Shown: positions 33,856-42,866 of the stretch, one piece after another
Layout of the letters: every line of letters starts with the position of its first letter
Position numbering within the stretch: position 1 is the first letter of the stretch
NCBI RefSeq assembly: GCF_009812055.1
Contig: NZ_WQNH01000045.1
Span: forward strand, 1-64,000
Length of the DNA: 64,000 nt
Reading direction: 5' to 3'
Source: Chelativorans xinjiangensis
Lineage (GTDB): Bacteria > Pseudomonadota > Alphaproteobacteria > Rhizobiales > Rhizobiaceae
Translations under genes and position numbers: made by a program
Notes under the pieces: generated by a model
What the model was told of the DNA's origin: nothing
Databases searched by the model: none
Seen by the model: the letters and a program-made list of their open reading frames with translations, nothing else

Positions 33856-35037
33856 ATGCAGGCGGAAAGCGGCTTGGCCCTGGAAGTCCCGTTCGACACG
33901 GAGCGGCTCGACCGGCTGATGGAGGGGGCGGGCATCGACGTGCTCCTGACAACGTCGAAGCACAACACGCAGTACTTGCTGGGCGGCTACAAGTTCATCT
34001 TCTTTGCCGCGATGGATGCCATCGGCCATAGCCGCTATCTCCCCATCGTCATCTATGAGAAGGGACGGCCGGAGCGGGCGGCCTACATCGCCAACCGCAT
34101 GGAGGGCGGCGAGCACCAGAACAAGCCGTTCTGGACGCCAGCATTTCACCCCGCCGCCTGGGGTACCCTGGATGCCGCCGAAGTGGCGGTGGAGCATATC
34201 GGGAAGATCGGCGGGGCGGGCCGGCGCATCGGCATCGAGCCGGCCTTTTTGCCGGTGGACGCCTACCGGCTGTTGAACGCCCGGCTGGAGGGCGCCTCTT
34301 TCGTCGATGCCACGGGCGCGCTGGAACGCATGCGCGCGATTAAGACGCCCGTTGAACTGGAAAAACTGCGTCTGGCGTCGGAGCTGATCACGGATTCGAT
34401 GCTGGCGGCGATCGGCTGGGCGCGCGAGGGCACCACGAAGGCCGAGATCATCGAGCGGCTGCGCCGGGAAGAGACGGAACGCGGCCTGACCTTCGAATAT
34501 TGCCTGCTGACGCTGGGCGCCAGCCACAACCGCGCCGCCTCACCGCAAGCCTGGAGGCGGGGCGAGGTGCTGTCGATCGATTCCGGCGGCAACTACCATG
34601 GCTATGTCGGCGACCTTTGCCGCATGGGCGTTCTCGGCGAGCCGGATGCGGAGCTTCAGGATTTGCTGGCGGAGGTGGAAGCCGTGCAGCAGGCGGCTTT
34701 CTCCAAGGTGAGGGCTGGTACGCTGGGCGGCGATATGATCGCCCGCGCGCAAGAGACCCTGAAGTCCTCGCCCGGCGCCGCCTTCACGGATTTCTTCGCT
34801 CACGGCATGGGGCTGATCACCCACGAGGTGCCGTTTCTGATGACCAACCACCCCGTTACCTACGAAGGCGTCGATGCCGCGCGCCCGCTGGAGGCGGGCA
34901 TGGTGCTCTCGGTGGAGACGACCATGCTCCATCCCACCCGCGGCTTCATCAAGCTCGAAGACACGCTGGCGGTGACGGCCGACGGCTATGAGATGTTCGG
35001 CAACCGTGGCAGGGGATGGAACAGGGGCGGGGGGTGA
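33856..35037 (+). CDS. M24 family metallopeptidase (Xaa-Pro aminopeptidase/creatinase fold)
   Basis: A 393-residue enzyme. The N-terminal creatinase-like domain (VLLTTSKHNTQYLLGGYKF) is followed by the pita-bread domain with all five metal ligands in place: Asp in SIDSGGNY and GDLCRMG, His in AHGMGLITHEVP, Glu in SVETTM and in KLEDTL. It hydrolyses Xaa-Pro bonds or related amides such as creatine-like compounds. ATG 33856 follows GAGGAGG. The frame is open back to 33793, but that crosses the operator at 33801. Confidence 0.9.
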   Translation: MQAESGLALEVPFDTERLDRLMEGAGIDVLLTTSKHNTQYLLGGYKFIFFAAMDAIGHSRYLPIVIYEKGRPERAAYIANRMEGGEHQNKPFWTPAFHPAAWGTLDAAEVAVEHIGKIGGAGRRIGIEPAFLPVDAYRLLNARLEGASFVDATGALERMRAIKTPVELEKLRLASELITDSMLAAIGWAREGTTKAEIIERLRREETERGLTFEYCLLTLGASHNRAASPQAWRRGEVLSIDSGGNYHGYVGDLCRMGVLGEPDAELQDLLAEVEAVQQAAFSKVRAGTLGGDMIARAQETLKSSPGAAFTDFFAHGMGLITHEVPFLMTNHPVTYEGVDAARPLEAGMVLSVETTMLHPTRGFIKLEDTLAVTADGYEMFGNRGRGWNRGGG

Positions 35038-35042
35038 CGCTC

Positions 35043-35142
35043 TAGACCAGTTCATCGTTTCATGGAATCGATGAACTGGTCTAACTCCTTGTTTGTCGCA
35101 GTTCCGGACGGAAAACCGGTTTCCACTTTTCCTGGAATTGCT
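35043..35142. repeat. Palindromic interspersed element, copy 1
   Basis: A 15-bp perfect stem (35043-35057 with 35069-35083, loop TTTCATGGAAT) is followed by CCGGACGGAAAACCGG and TTTTCCTGGAATTG, a second palindrome. It ends exactly at the stop codon of the cytochrome c gene. The sequence is nearly identical, in the same orientation, to 35560-35667. It is of the type widespread between rhizobial genes and may serve as a 3' transcript end. Confidence 0.85.
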
Positions 35143-35475
35143 CTATTCCGGCATCTCGACCGTGATATTGATCGACGAATACCAGGCTGCGACGTTCGCG
35201 ATATCGTCGTCCGTGAGGTCCTTCGCCACCACGTCCATCATCTCGTTCGTCCGCTTGCCTGAGCGGAAAGCCTTCAACTGCGTCTGCAGATAGATCTCGC
35301 TTTCGCCCGCCAGATGAGGCGCGACGGGGATTTGTGCGATCCCGTCGAGCCCGTGGCACGTGCGGCATTGGGCGCTTGCGATCTGCCGGCCCGCCTGCAT
35401 ATCGCCGGCAGCGGCCACGCCCGTTAGTGCCGCGAGGCCAAATGCAGTGAAAAGCAGTTTGATGATCGATGCCAT
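35143..35475 (-). CDS. Small class I c-type cytochrome
   Basis: About 110 residues from ATG 35475 (MASIIKLLF); ATG 35487 adds four. A signal peptide (LLFTAFGLAALTGVAAAG) and one haem-binding C-R-T-C-H are present. The distal Met is probably in TNEMMDVVA. It is a periplasmic electron carrier. The neighbouring same-strand PQQ-type sugar dehydrogenase at 35678 is the likely electron donor. Confidence 0.88.
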   Translation of the reverse strand: MASIIKLLFTAFGLAALTGVAAAGDMQAGRQIASAQCRTCHGLDGIAQIPVAPHLAGESEIYLQTQLKAFRSGKRTNEMMDVVAKDLTDDDIANVAAWYSSINITVEMPE

Positions 35476-35559
35476 TTCAGTGCCCAATAGAAGGCGCCCG
35501 CCGCTTGGCGGCAGGCGACGCTTGAATGGATGCCCCCGTACGGGAAACGCAAGAGGCCG

Positions 35560-35667
35560 CTCGACCAGTTCATCGTTTCATGGAATCGACGAACTGGTCT
35601 AACTCTTTGTTTTGTCGCAATTCCGGACGGAAAACCGGTTTCCACTTTTCCTGGAATTGCTCTCGTG
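35560..35667. repeat. Palindromic interspersed element, copy 2
   Basis: Direct repeat of 35043-35142, differing at a handful of positions (GACGAACTGG instead of GATGAACTGG, TTTGTTTTG instead of TTGTTTG). It ends about 10 bp from the stop codon of the sugar dehydrogenase gene. The two copies bracket the cytochrome c gene. Confidence 0.85.
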
Positions 35668-35677
35668 CCCACCCTTC

Positions 35678-36928
35678 CTATTCGTACGAGATGCGGTAGA
35701 GCGCCCCCACCAGATCGTCGGAGACGATGATGGAGCCGTCGCGCAACTGCGCCACATCCACCGGACGGCCAAGATATTCGCCGTTCTCGTCCAGCCAGCC
35801 TTCCGCGAAGACCTCGGTCTCTCCGGCGGTGCCGTCCTCGTTGACGGCAGTGAACATCACACGCGCGCCAATGGGTGTGGTGCGGTTCCACGAGCCGTGC
35901 TGGGCGGAAAAGATGCCGCCACGATATTTGGCGGGGAACTGCTGCCCGGTATAGAAGGTCATGCCGAGATCGGCCGCATGGGCGTCCATTTCCACTGCCG
36001 GCATGATGACGTCATCCGGCGGTTCCTCGCCCTTATATTCCTCCGTGCGCACCGAGCCGCCGCCATACCAGGGAAAGCCGAAGTTCTGGCCGGCCTCCGT
36101 CTGGCGGTTGATCTCGCCGGGCGGGATGTCGTCGCCCATCCCATCCACCTGGTTATCGGTAAACCAAAGTTCGCCATTGGCCGGATTGAAGTCGTGACCG
36201 ACCGAATTGCGCACGCCATAGGTATAGACTTCTCGGCCTGTCCCATCCTGATTGATGCGGATGATGCCGCCGATGCCATACTGCCTGTAGAGTTCCAGCT
36301 TCTCCGGCGGCGGAACGTTGAAGGGCTGGCCAAGGGAAATGTAGAGCTTGCCGTCGGGCCCGACGCGGCAGACGCGAGCGGTGTGGTTGTAGCTTTCCTC
36401 CTCGACAGGGATCAGCTCGCCCTGTTTCACCACCTCGCTGGCGGCAACGTCGGGGCTCTCGTAGAAGAATTCGGCGGCCGGATAGACTATCACGCGGTTC
36501 TGCTCGACGATGTAGAGCATGCCGTCCGGCGAGAAGCACGGTCCGTTTGGTATAGCCATGGCCAACGGCGGCGCGAAGTCCTTGACTTCATCGGCAACGC
36601 GATCCTTGTCGCGGTCGGTCACGGCCCAGACTTTTGTCTTGCGGGTGCCGACGAATGTGACGACGCCTTGCGGCCCGACCGCCATGTGCCGGGCATCGGG
36701 CACGATTGCATAAAGGCTGATCTGGAAGCCGTCAGGCAGTTTGATCTTCTCGAGCGTGCGACTGATGGCCTCGGCTTTTGCCCCGCCTTGCTCGATTTCG
36801 GTGAACTCGGTGGTGCCGGTGGTCTTGAAAGAGCTCAGCCGCTCGAGATTGTCCGATTGCTGCTGTCCATAAGCCAGCGCCGTCGTGCCGATCAACATGG
36901 CCAGCGAAGCCGCAATTGTCCTCGTCAT
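35678..36928 (-). CDS. PQQ-dependent sugar dehydrogenase (GSDH/sorbosone dehydrogenase family)
   Basis: A 416-residue periplasmic beta-propeller enzyme. The signal peptide is MTRTIAASLAMLIGTTALAYG. Propeller strands include MAVGPQGVVTFVG, NHTARVCRVGPDGKLYISLGQP and GVRNSVGHDFNPANGELWFTDNQ; the last carries a His expected near PQQ/Ca. Family enzymes oxidise aldoses to lactones and pass electrons to cytochrome c, here likely the gene at 35143. Start ATG 36928; a longer open frame upstream to 37444 crosses the cupin gene and is spurious. Confidence 0.9.
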   Translation of the reverse strand: MTRTIAASLAMLIGTTALAYGQQQSDNLERLSSFKTTGTTEFTEIEQGGAKAEAISRTLEKIKLPDGFQISLYAIVPDARHMAVGPQGVVTFVGTRKTKVWAVTDRDKDRVADEVKDFAPPLAMAIPNGPCFSPDGMLYIVEQNRVIVYPAAEFFYESPDVAASEVVKQGELIPVEEESYNHTARVCRVGPDGKLYISLGQPFNVPPPEKLELYRQYGIGGIIRINQDGTGREVYTYGVRNSVGHDFNPANGELWFTDNQVDGMGDDIPPGEINRQTEAGQNFGFPWYGGGSVRTEEYKGEEPPDDVIMPAVEMDAHAADLGMTFYTGQQFPAKYRGGIFSAQHGSWNRTTPIGARVMFTAVNEDGTAGETEVFAEGWLDENGEYLGRPVDVAQLRDGSIIVSDDLVGALYRISYE

Positions 36929-37086
36929 TGCTTCCTCCCAGAGCTTGCGTGCGGATGACGCAGTCCAATGTCGACCGAAACCCGGGAAATGACAATCGTC
37001 GTCATGCCACGAATGGCCGCACAGGCGGCTGCCTGTCCATTCCGCATCGGTCTTGAGCCACGCTCGCCCGGCGGGGAGTTTCGTTC

Positions 37087-37503
37087 CTATCCCTTTGCCG
37101 GCACAAGCCGGAAGTCGGGCAGTTCCCGCAGCGCCTGCTCGGGTCCGGCCGGGGCGTAGACCACGAAGAGCCGCATCGGGCCGTCGCCCGTGTTGAGCGT
37201 CGAGTGGTAGCGGCTTTCGGGTACGTAGACCGTGCAGCCGGGGCGCACCTCGCGTACGACCGGGTTGCCTTCCTCGTCCTCGACCATCTGCTCGCCGGTG
37301 CCGGCGATCACGAAGATGATCTCCTCCGCGCCGGGGTGGTTGTGGCGGGCGTGGCCCTGGCCTTTCTCGAGATCGACCACGCCGCCGGAAAAGCGCCCAG
37401 CGCCGTTTACTTCCGGCCCCACCGTCAGGGCCAGGCGGCCCCAATCGAAGGCGAAGGTGTCGACCTCCTCCGGATAGACGAAGATCCTTTCCATGCCGCT
37501 CAT
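37087..37503 (-). CDS. Cupin domain protein
   Basis: A 138-residue single-domain cupin. Metal-ligand residues are seen in HARHNHPGAEEIIFVIAGTGE (cupin motif 1) and in the YHSTLNTGDGP region (motif 2 His). It starts one base after the stop of the TIM-barrel gene upstream, so it belongs to the Tm-1-like operon. It may isomerise or oxidise a sugar-like intermediate; no specific function is claimed. Confidence 0.88.
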   Translation of the reverse strand: MSGMERIFVYPEEVDTFAFDWGRLALTVGPEVNGAGRFSGGVVDLEKGQGHARHNHPGAEEIIFVIAGTGEQMVEDEEGNPVVREVRPGCTVYVPESRYHSTLNTGDGPMRLFVVYAPAGPEQALRELPDFRLVPAKG

Positions 37504-37504
37504 C

Positions 37505-38359
37505 TCATCCTCCCGCTGAAGCTGGCATCCGCAATGGCAGTGCCTTGAAGCTGGCGATCTGATCGCGGATCGCTACCTCGGCCGGCAGGCGCTCCATCGA
37601 GCTGGCGCCGTAGAAGCCGTGGCAACCTTCGGCGCGCTCCAGGACGTAGCGCGCGTCTTCCGGCATGGCGATCGGCCCGCCGTGACACAAGACGATGACA
37701 TCCTCGCGCACCGTGCGCGCGGCGGCGGCGATGGTCTCGATCTCGGCAACGCATTCGTCGAGGGACTTGGCCGAGGTGGCACCGATCGTGCCGCCGGTGG
37801 TCACGCCCATATGGGCGACGACGATATCGGCACCGGCCTTGGCCATGGCGGCGGCCTCGTCCGTGTTGAAGACATAGGGCGTCGTCAGAAGGTCGAGTTC
37901 GTGGGCGGCGGCTATCATGTCGACCTCGAGGCCGTAGCCCATGCCGGTCTCCTCGAAACTCTGCCGCATACGGCCGTCGAACAGGCCGATGGTGGGGAAA
38001 TTCTGCACACCCGAAAAGCCCATCGCCTTCAATTCGGCCAGGAACTGCGGCATCAGCACGAAGGGGTCGGTGCCGTTGACGCCGGCCAGAACCGGGGTGT
38101 TCCTTACCACCGGCAGCACCTCGACGGCCATCTCCCTGACGATCTCGTTGGCGTTCCCGTAGGCGAGCAGGCCGGCGGCCGAGCCGCGGCCGGCCATGCG
38201 GTAACGGCCGGAATTGTAGATGATGATGAGGTCGATGCCGCCGGCCTCCTCCGCCTTGGCCGAAAGGCCGGTGCCCGCGCCGCCGCCGACGATTGGCCGG
38301 CCCTCGGCGATCATCGCGCGGAATTTCTCCAGAATAGTCTTGCGGGGGATGGCGGGCAT
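37505..38359 (-). CDS. Phosphoenolpyruvate hydrolase family TIM-barrel protein (Tm-1 C-terminal domain type)
   Basis: About 284 residues of the TIM-barrel family Pfam PEP_hydrolase (old name TIM-barrel signal transduction). Typical segments are [52 protein letters not shown] and [19 protein letters not shown]. In plants this domain is fused behind a UPF0261 domain in the Tm-1 resistance protein; here the two are separate neighbouring genes. A GTG at 38371 overlapping the upstream stop is an alternative start. The natural reaction is not established. Confidence 0.88.
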   Translation of the reverse strand: MPAIPRKTILEKFRAMIAEGRPIVGGGAGTGLSAKAEEAGGIDLIIIYNSGRYRMAGRGSAAGLLAYGNANEIVREMAVEVLPVVRNTPVLAGVNGTDPFVLMPQFLAELKAMGFSGVQNFPTIGLFDGRMRQSFEETGMGYGLEVDMIAAAHELDLLTTPYVFNTDEAAAMAKAGADIVVAHMGVTTGGTIGATSAKSLDECVAEIETIAAAARTVREDVIVLCHGGPIAMPEDARYVLERAEGCHGFYGASSMERLPAEVAIRDQIASFKALPLRMPASAGG

Positions 38360-38367
38360 GCGGGGTC

Positions 38368-39465
38368 TCACTTTCTGACCATTTCGAGGAAGGCGGCGAC
38401 CGCCGCCTCGGCGAATTCGGGATCGTTGATATTGAACGGCAAGCGCTCGATGCGCCGGTTGGCGGCGGGCTTCAGCGCGCTCTCGATGCCGGCGAAAAGC
38501 TCCGCGTCGGCCTCGGGATCGAAGAACGCGCCGCCCTCGATGTCGAGGGCGGAGACGCCCTTTTCCGGAATGAGGAAGCGCAATGGCCCCTCGCAGGCGT
38601 CAAGCCGCGTGCCGATCCATTCGCCGATGGCGCGGCACTCTTCGGCATTCGTGCGCATCAGTGTCACGTTGGGGTTGTGGCGGTAGAGATTGCGGTTGCG
38701 ATACCGTTCCGGCACCGTCTCCGGCGCCCAGAAGTTGACCATGTCGCAGGCACCCGGCGCGCCGACGTAAGGCAGCCTGGTGCGCGCCACGGCGCCGAAG
38801 CGATCCTCCGTTGCGGGCAGCACGCCGCCGAATAAGAGATCGCAGACCTCGGTGGTGGTGATGTCGAGGAGGCCGGCGAGCATGGCGCTGTCGGCGAGTT
38901 TTTCCATGGTGCGCCCGCCGGTGCCGGTGGCATGGAAGACCATGCAGTCGTAGTCGTCGCGCAGGCGCTGCGTGATCGACGTTACGCAGGGCGTGGTGAC
39001 GCCGAACATGGTGAGCCCGAGCGCCGGCTTTCCTTCCGCCCGCGGTGCCGGGCGCATGGCCATGCCGGCGATGGCTTGCGCCGCGTTGTGCAGGATGGTG
39101 CGGCTCAAGCCGTTGAGGCCGGCCATGTCGGTCACCGACGGCATCATGATGATGTCGGAAATATCGACATAAGGGGTGGTATCGCCGGAAGCGAGCGTGG
39201 AGACCATCAGCTTGGGCACGCCGTAGGCAAGCCGCCGCATGCCGGTGGTGACGATCGACGTGCCGCCACCGCCGCCGATGCCGATCACCGCGGCGACATC
39301 CTCGCGCTCGGCGATGAAATTGGCGAAGGCCTCGCCCATCGCCGCGACCGCCTTGCCGCGGTCGTCGCCGCCGAGTACCGCCTCGACGCCCGCTGGATGG
39401 TGCGCGGCGACCTCGGCGGCACTTACCTCGACCTCCACAGTGCGATCCTGACAGATGGTCCCCAT
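38368..39465 (-). CDS. Tm-1-like ATP-binding (UPF0261) protein, N-terminus missing
   Basis: A 365-residue frame. The second half of the family fold is intact ([64 protein letters not shown]). Family members known to me are about 400 residues and open with a G-T-x-D-T-K-G-x-E nucleotide-site motif; that is absent. The only start, ATG 39465, has no ribosome site and lies inside the loop end of a perfect 20-bp palindrome (39439-39481). I read this as a 5'-truncated gene, possibly inactive. It is otherwise tightly linked to the PEP-hydrolase-like and cupin genes. Confidence 0.8.
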   Translation of the reverse strand: MGTICQDRTVEVEVSAAEVAAHHPAGVEAVLGGDDRGKAVAAMGEAFANFIAEREDVAAVIGIGGGGGTSIVTTGMRRLAYGVPKLMVSTLASGDTTPYVDISDIIMMPSVTDMAGLNGLSRTILHNAAQAIAGMAMRPAPRAEGKPALGLTMFGVTTPCVTSITQRLRDDYDCMVFHATGTGGRTMEKLADSAMLAGLLDITTTEVCDLLFGGVLPATEDRFGAVARTRLPYVGAPGACDMVNFWAPETVPERYRNRNLYRHNPNVTLMRTNAEECRAIGEWIGTRLDACEGPLRFLIPEKGVSALDIEGGAFFDPEADAELFAGIESALKPAANRRIERLPFNINDPEFAEAAVAAFLEMVRK

Positions 39466-39481
39466 CTGTCAGGATCGCACT
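39439..39481. repeat. Perfect 20-bp palindrome with 3-nt loop at a gene breakpoint
   Basis: AGTGCGATCCTGACAGATGG (39439-39458) and its exact reverse complement (39462-39481) flank TCC. The left arm is coding sequence of the UPF0261 gene (minus strand), so the right arm is an inverted copy of that gene's own bases. The pattern fits a fold-back rearrangement or an assembly artefact. Confidence 0.9.
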
Positions 39482-39567
39482 ACCAGATTAATAGCTCGCC
39501 CCGCTCGCCGCGGCTCCTCCCGAAAGAATGCCGTTGCAAATTTTTGAGACACGCGTATCATATTGAT

Positions 39568-40209
39568 ATGGACGTCTCACGTCAACAATCGGAACTGGTG
39601 GAGGAGACCGAGCGGGGCCCGCGGGCGCGAACCCGGCGGTTGATGCTGGAGACGGCGACGCGGTTGATGCAGGCCGGCGCCACGCCGTCGGTCAGCGAGG
39701 TGGCGGAGGCTGCCGGCGTGTCGCGCGCCACCGCCTACCGCTATTTCCCCAGCCAGGCCGCGCTCGTGCACGCGGTGGTCGACGAGGCGCTGGGGCCGAT
39801 CCTGACTTGGCGGTCGACATCGGATAGCGCCGGTGAGCGCGTGGCCGATCTTTTCGCGTTCTCGCTGCCGCGCATCGAGGAGTTTGAAGCCACCTTCAAG
39901 GCAGCGCTGAAACTGTCGCTGGAACAGTGGGCGCAGCGCCAGACAGGTTCTCTGGACAACGAGCCGCAGTTCACGCGCGGCCACCGCGTCGACCTTCTGC
40001 GGCAGGCGTTGGCGCCACTTAAGGGCGAGCTTTCCAAGGGGCAGATCGACCGGCTGGCGCAGGCCCTGTCGTTGACCTTCGGCGTCGAGACGCTGATTGT
40101 TCTGAAGGACATCTGGGGCCTCGATGCCGGCCGGACGCAGGCCGTGGCGCAATGGGCGGCGAGCGCGCTCGTGCGCGCAGCGGTGGAGGAGGCAAAGTCC
40201 GCGAAGTAG
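39568..40209 (+). CDS. TetR family transcriptional regulator
   Basis: A 213-residue regulator with the helix-turn-helix TPSVSEVAEAAGVSRATAYRYFPSQAALVHAVV near residues 30-65 and a helical ligand domain. ATG 39568 overlaps a 13-bp palindrome (TATCA-TAT-TGATA, 39556-39568), and TGAGAC/GTCTCA arms lie at 39546 and about 39573; either could be an autoregulatory site. It is divergent from the truncated UPF0261 gene, so it may once have controlled that operon. Confidence 0.87.
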   Translation: MDVSRQQSELVEETERGPRARTRRLMLETATRLMQAGATPSVSEVAEAAGVSRATAYRYFPSQAALVHAVVDEALGPILTWRSTSDSAGERVADLFAFSLPRIEEFEATFKAALKLSLEQWAQRQTGSLDNEPQFTRGHRVDLLRQALAPLKGELSKGQIDRLAQALSLTFGVETLIVLKDIWGLDAGRTQAVAQWAASALVRAAVEEAKSAK

Positions 40210-40222
40210 GGAGAGTGGAAGG

Positions 40223-40241
40223 AATCTGGTTCGACCAGATT
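40223..40241. promoter_or_regulatory. TGGT-N3-ACCA operator, distal site of the ABC operon
   Basis: AATCTGGT-TCG-ACCAGATT, a perfect 19-bp palindrome just after the TetR gene and about 325 bp before the binding-protein gene. The 357 bp between the two genes (40210-40566) hold this site, the promoter at 40386 and a GGGAGG ribosome site, with no other gene seen. Confidence 0.6.
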
Positions 40242-40385
40242 GGGTTTTTATCGAAAAGTCTGAAATAATGCGGTTGATCCTTTACAAGCCGCAAGCCCGA
40301 TCCTGATCGAGCGAGAGGAGCAAGAAAGGCCAGAATACAAGGATGTATTGAGAAGGATCAGCGGGAGGAACGCGCTACAAAGAGC

Positions 40386-40417
40386 TTGACGGAACTTTAC
40401 ATTTGGTAATACCAGAT
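40386..40417 (+). promoter_or_regulatory. Promoter with overlapping TGGT-N3-ACCA operator
   Basis: A -35 TTGACG (40386-40391) stands 18 bp before the operator core TGGT-AAT-ACCA (40404-40414, flanks ATT and GAT), which covers the expected -10 position. The promoter at 50586 has the same geometry. Repression by a GntR-type protein is implied. Confidence 0.6.
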
Positions 40418-40566
40418 CGAGGAGGAGGTTGCGGGCCCATCGGGTTCGCGGCCGGACGGGCGAAGCCGGGGAGGGCTTCGCTCAGGGAGGCGGCAACGCG
40501 GAGGAGTACCGGAGCCGGCGCCGCCGGCATCCTGAAATGCGTAGGTATGATTGGGAGGAATTCGTC

Positions 40567-41877
40567 ATGCGCATGAAACTGACCGGCATGCTCGCCGGAA
40601 TAGGCCTTGCTTTGTCCAGCGGAACGTCCGTGTTCGCGCAGGAACTCACCATCTTCTGGGCCGAATGGGATCCCGCCAACTATTTGCAGGAACTGGTCAA
40701 CGAGTACACGGCCGAAACCGGCGTCACGGTCAGGGTCGAGACGACACCCTGGGCGGACTTCCAGACCAAGGCTTTCGCCGAGTTCAACGCGCACGGTGAC
40801 GCCTATGACCTGGTGGTCGGCGATTCACAGTGGCTGGGGGCCGGCTCGGAGGGCGGACACTATGTCGATCTGACCGAGTTCTTCGAGGAGCACAAGATCG
40901 CAGAGACCTTCGTGCCGGCGACGGTCAGCGCCTATGCCGAGTATCCGAAAGCCAGCGGCAAGTACTGGGCGGTTCCGACGGAGGGCGACGCCAATGGCTG
41001 GGCCTACCGCAAGGACTGGTTCGAGGACCCGGAAGAGATGGCCGCCTTCAAGGAGAAATACGGCTACGACCTCGACGTGCCGAAGGACTACAAGCAACTC
41101 CGCGACATCGCCGAGTTCTTCCATCGCCCGGACGAGGGCCGCTACGGCATCGCCCTTTATACCGACAACTCCTATGACGGCCTGATCATGGGTGTGGAGC
41201 AGACGATCTTCACTTATGGCGGCGAGCTCGGCGACTACGAGACGTTCCAGGTCCAGGAGGTCACGAACTCGCCCGAGAACGTCGAAGCGCTCGAGATGTA
41301 CCGCGAGCTCTATGAGTTCACGCCGCCCAACTGGGGCAAGACTTTCTTCCTTGAGAACAACCAGGCCATTACCGAGGGCCTGGCGGCGATGAGCATGAAC
41401 TATTTCGCCTTCTTCCCGGCGCTCGCCAATCCGGCGACCAACCCGAACGCGGATTCCACCGGCTACTTCGTCAATCCGCCCGGACCGACGGGCGCGCAAC
41501 ATGCCGCTCTCGGTGGCCAGGGGCTGTCGATCGTCAGCTATTCGCAGAACCAGGAAGAAGCCTTCAAGTTCCTGGAGTGGTTCATCCAGGAGGACGTGCA
41601 GAAGAAGTGGGCCGAGCTCGGCGGCTACACCTGCCATGCGGCGGTTCTGGAATCGGAGGAGTTCCGCAACGCCACGCCGTTCAACGAGGCCTTCTACCAG
41701 TCGATGCAGATCGTGAAGGACTTCTGGGCGGTGCCGGAATACGCGGAGTTGCTCACCCAGATGAACAACCGCGTCTATCCCTTTGTGGTCGGCGGCGAGG
41801 GCACCGCGAAAGACGCCCTCGACGGGCTCGCCGCGGATTGGGAAGAGACATTCAAGAGGTATGGCCGTCTGAAATAG
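40567..41877 (+). CDS. ABC transporter sugar-binding protein (family 1)
   Basis: A 436-residue periplasmic receptor. The signal peptide MKLTGMLAGIGLALSSGTSVFAQ is followed by ELTIFWAEWDPANYLQELVNEYTAETG, the usual family-1 opening. ATG 40567 follows GGGAGG; the frame is open to 40429, but that stretch lacks a signal peptide. Receptor for the CUT1 system encoded to 46492. Operator context suggests its ligand is the sugar acid handled by the block at 46561-53422. Confidence 0.92.
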   Translation: MRMKLTGMLAGIGLALSSGTSVFAQELTIFWAEWDPANYLQELVNEYTAETGVTVRVETTPWADFQTKAFAEFNAHGDAYDLVVGDSQWLGAGSEGGHYVDLTEFFEEHKIAETFVPATVSAYAEYPKASGKYWAVPTEGDANGWAYRKDWFEDPEEMAAFKEKYGYDLDVPKDYKQLRDIAEFFHRPDEGRYGIALYTDNSYDGLIMGVEQTIFTYGGELGDYETFQVQEVTNSPENVEALEMYRELYEFTPPNWGKTFFLENNQAITEGLAAMSMNYFAFFPALANPATNPNADSTGYFVNPPGPTGAQHAALGGQGLSIVSYSQNQEEAFKFLEWFIQEDVQKKWAELGGYTCHAAVLESEEFRNATPFNEAFYQSMQIVKDFWAVPEYAELLTQMNNRVYPFVVGGEGTAKDALDGLAADWEETFKRYGRLK

Positions 41878-41932
41878 GGGCGGGGAAGGCGGAGGGGGCG
41901 CCTGCTCCCTCCGCCTCTCAAGCAACTTGCCG

Positions 41933-42865
41933 ATGACTGACGTGGAAAGGAACCGGGTCGTGACGACGGTCGCCCTTGAAAGGCTGGATCCCCGCTCGCG
42001 CGCTGCCGCCCGCGGCTGGAGCGATCTTACGATCCGCAACATGTTCATCATTCCGACGATCGTCTTCCTGATCGTCTTCAACATCTTCCCGCTGCTCTAT
42101 TCGCTCGGCTATTCCTTCACCGACTTTCGCGCGTCGGTCAGTGCGCCGGCAAATTTCGTCGGCCTCGACAACTATCAGCGGCTCCTTTCCGACCCGAACA
42201 TCTGGCGCAACTTCACGGTGACGGCGAAATACGTGATCGTCTCGGTCGGCGGGCAGATGATCGTCGGCTTCGGCGTGGCGCTCCTGCTCAATCGCAGCTT
42301 CCCCTTCAAGGGCTTTGTGACGACGCTGCTGCTTCTGCCGATGATGATGTCGATGGCGGTCGTCGGCCTTTTCTGGAAGCTGCTCTACGATCCGTCCTGG
42401 GGCATCATCAATTACGCCCTTGGCCTTGGCCGGTTCGACTGGCTGTCCAACCCCGACATGGCGCTCTACGCGGTGGCCATCACAGATATCTGGATGTGGT
42501 CGCCCTTTGTGATGCTTCTGTCGCTGGCGGGCCTCTCGGCCGTGCCGAAGCATCTCTACGAGGCGGCGGCGATCGACCGTGCCAGCAACTGGTACACCTT
42601 CACCCATATCACGCTGCCGCTGGTATCGCCGCTTCTCCTCATCGCCCTCATCTTCCGCACGATGGAGGCGTTCAAGAGTTTCGACCTTCCCTTCATCATG
42701 AGCGGGCAGCCGACCACCGAGGTGGTCGCCATACGCCTCTACAAGATGGCCTTCCAGGAATGGCAGACCGGGCTTTCCTGCGCGCTCGCCTACATCATGC
42801 TGATCGTCGTGATCGCGATCACCAACATCTACGTCAAATATCTGAACCGCGTGAAGGAGCGCTGA
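41933..42865 (+). CDS. Carbohydrate ABC transporter permease (MalF/UgpA type)
   Basis: About 310 residues. The first membrane helix is MFIIPTIVFLIVFNIFPLLYSL, and the EAA loop is EAAAIDRASNWYTFTHITLPLV near residue 208. ATG 41933 (MTDVERNR) is preferred over TTG 41927. One base separates it from the next permease gene. Confidence 0.92.
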   Translation: MTDVERNRVVTTVALERLDPRSRAAARGWSDLTIRNMFIIPTIVFLIVFNIFPLLYSLGYSFTDFRASVSAPANFVGLDNYQRLLSDPNIWRNFTVTAKYVIVSVGGQMIVGFGVALLLNRSFPFKGFVTTLLLLPMMMSMAVVGLFWKLLYDPSWGIINYALGLGRFDWLSNPDMALYAVAITDIWMWSPFVMLLSLAGLSAVPKHLYEAAAIDRASNWYTFTHITLPLVSPLLLIALIFRTMEAFKSFDLPFIMSGQPTTEVVAIRLYKMAFQEWQTGLSCALAYIMLIVVIAITNIYVKYLNRVKER

Positions 42866-42866
42866 G

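Noticed and set aside
35043-35083. The stem containing GAACTGGTCT as a sixth TGGT-N3-ACCA operator
   Set aside because: TGGT is followed by CTAAC, not N3-ACCA; the stem belongs to an interspersed repeat.
36929-37444. Upstream extension of the sugar dehydrogenase frame to 37444
   Set aside because: It overlaps the cupin gene on the same strand in another frame and would bury the signal peptide.
39456-39466. The hairpin at the UPF0261 start as a translational riboregulator
   Set aside because: There is no ribosome site to sequester, and the missing N-terminal motif is better explained by truncation.
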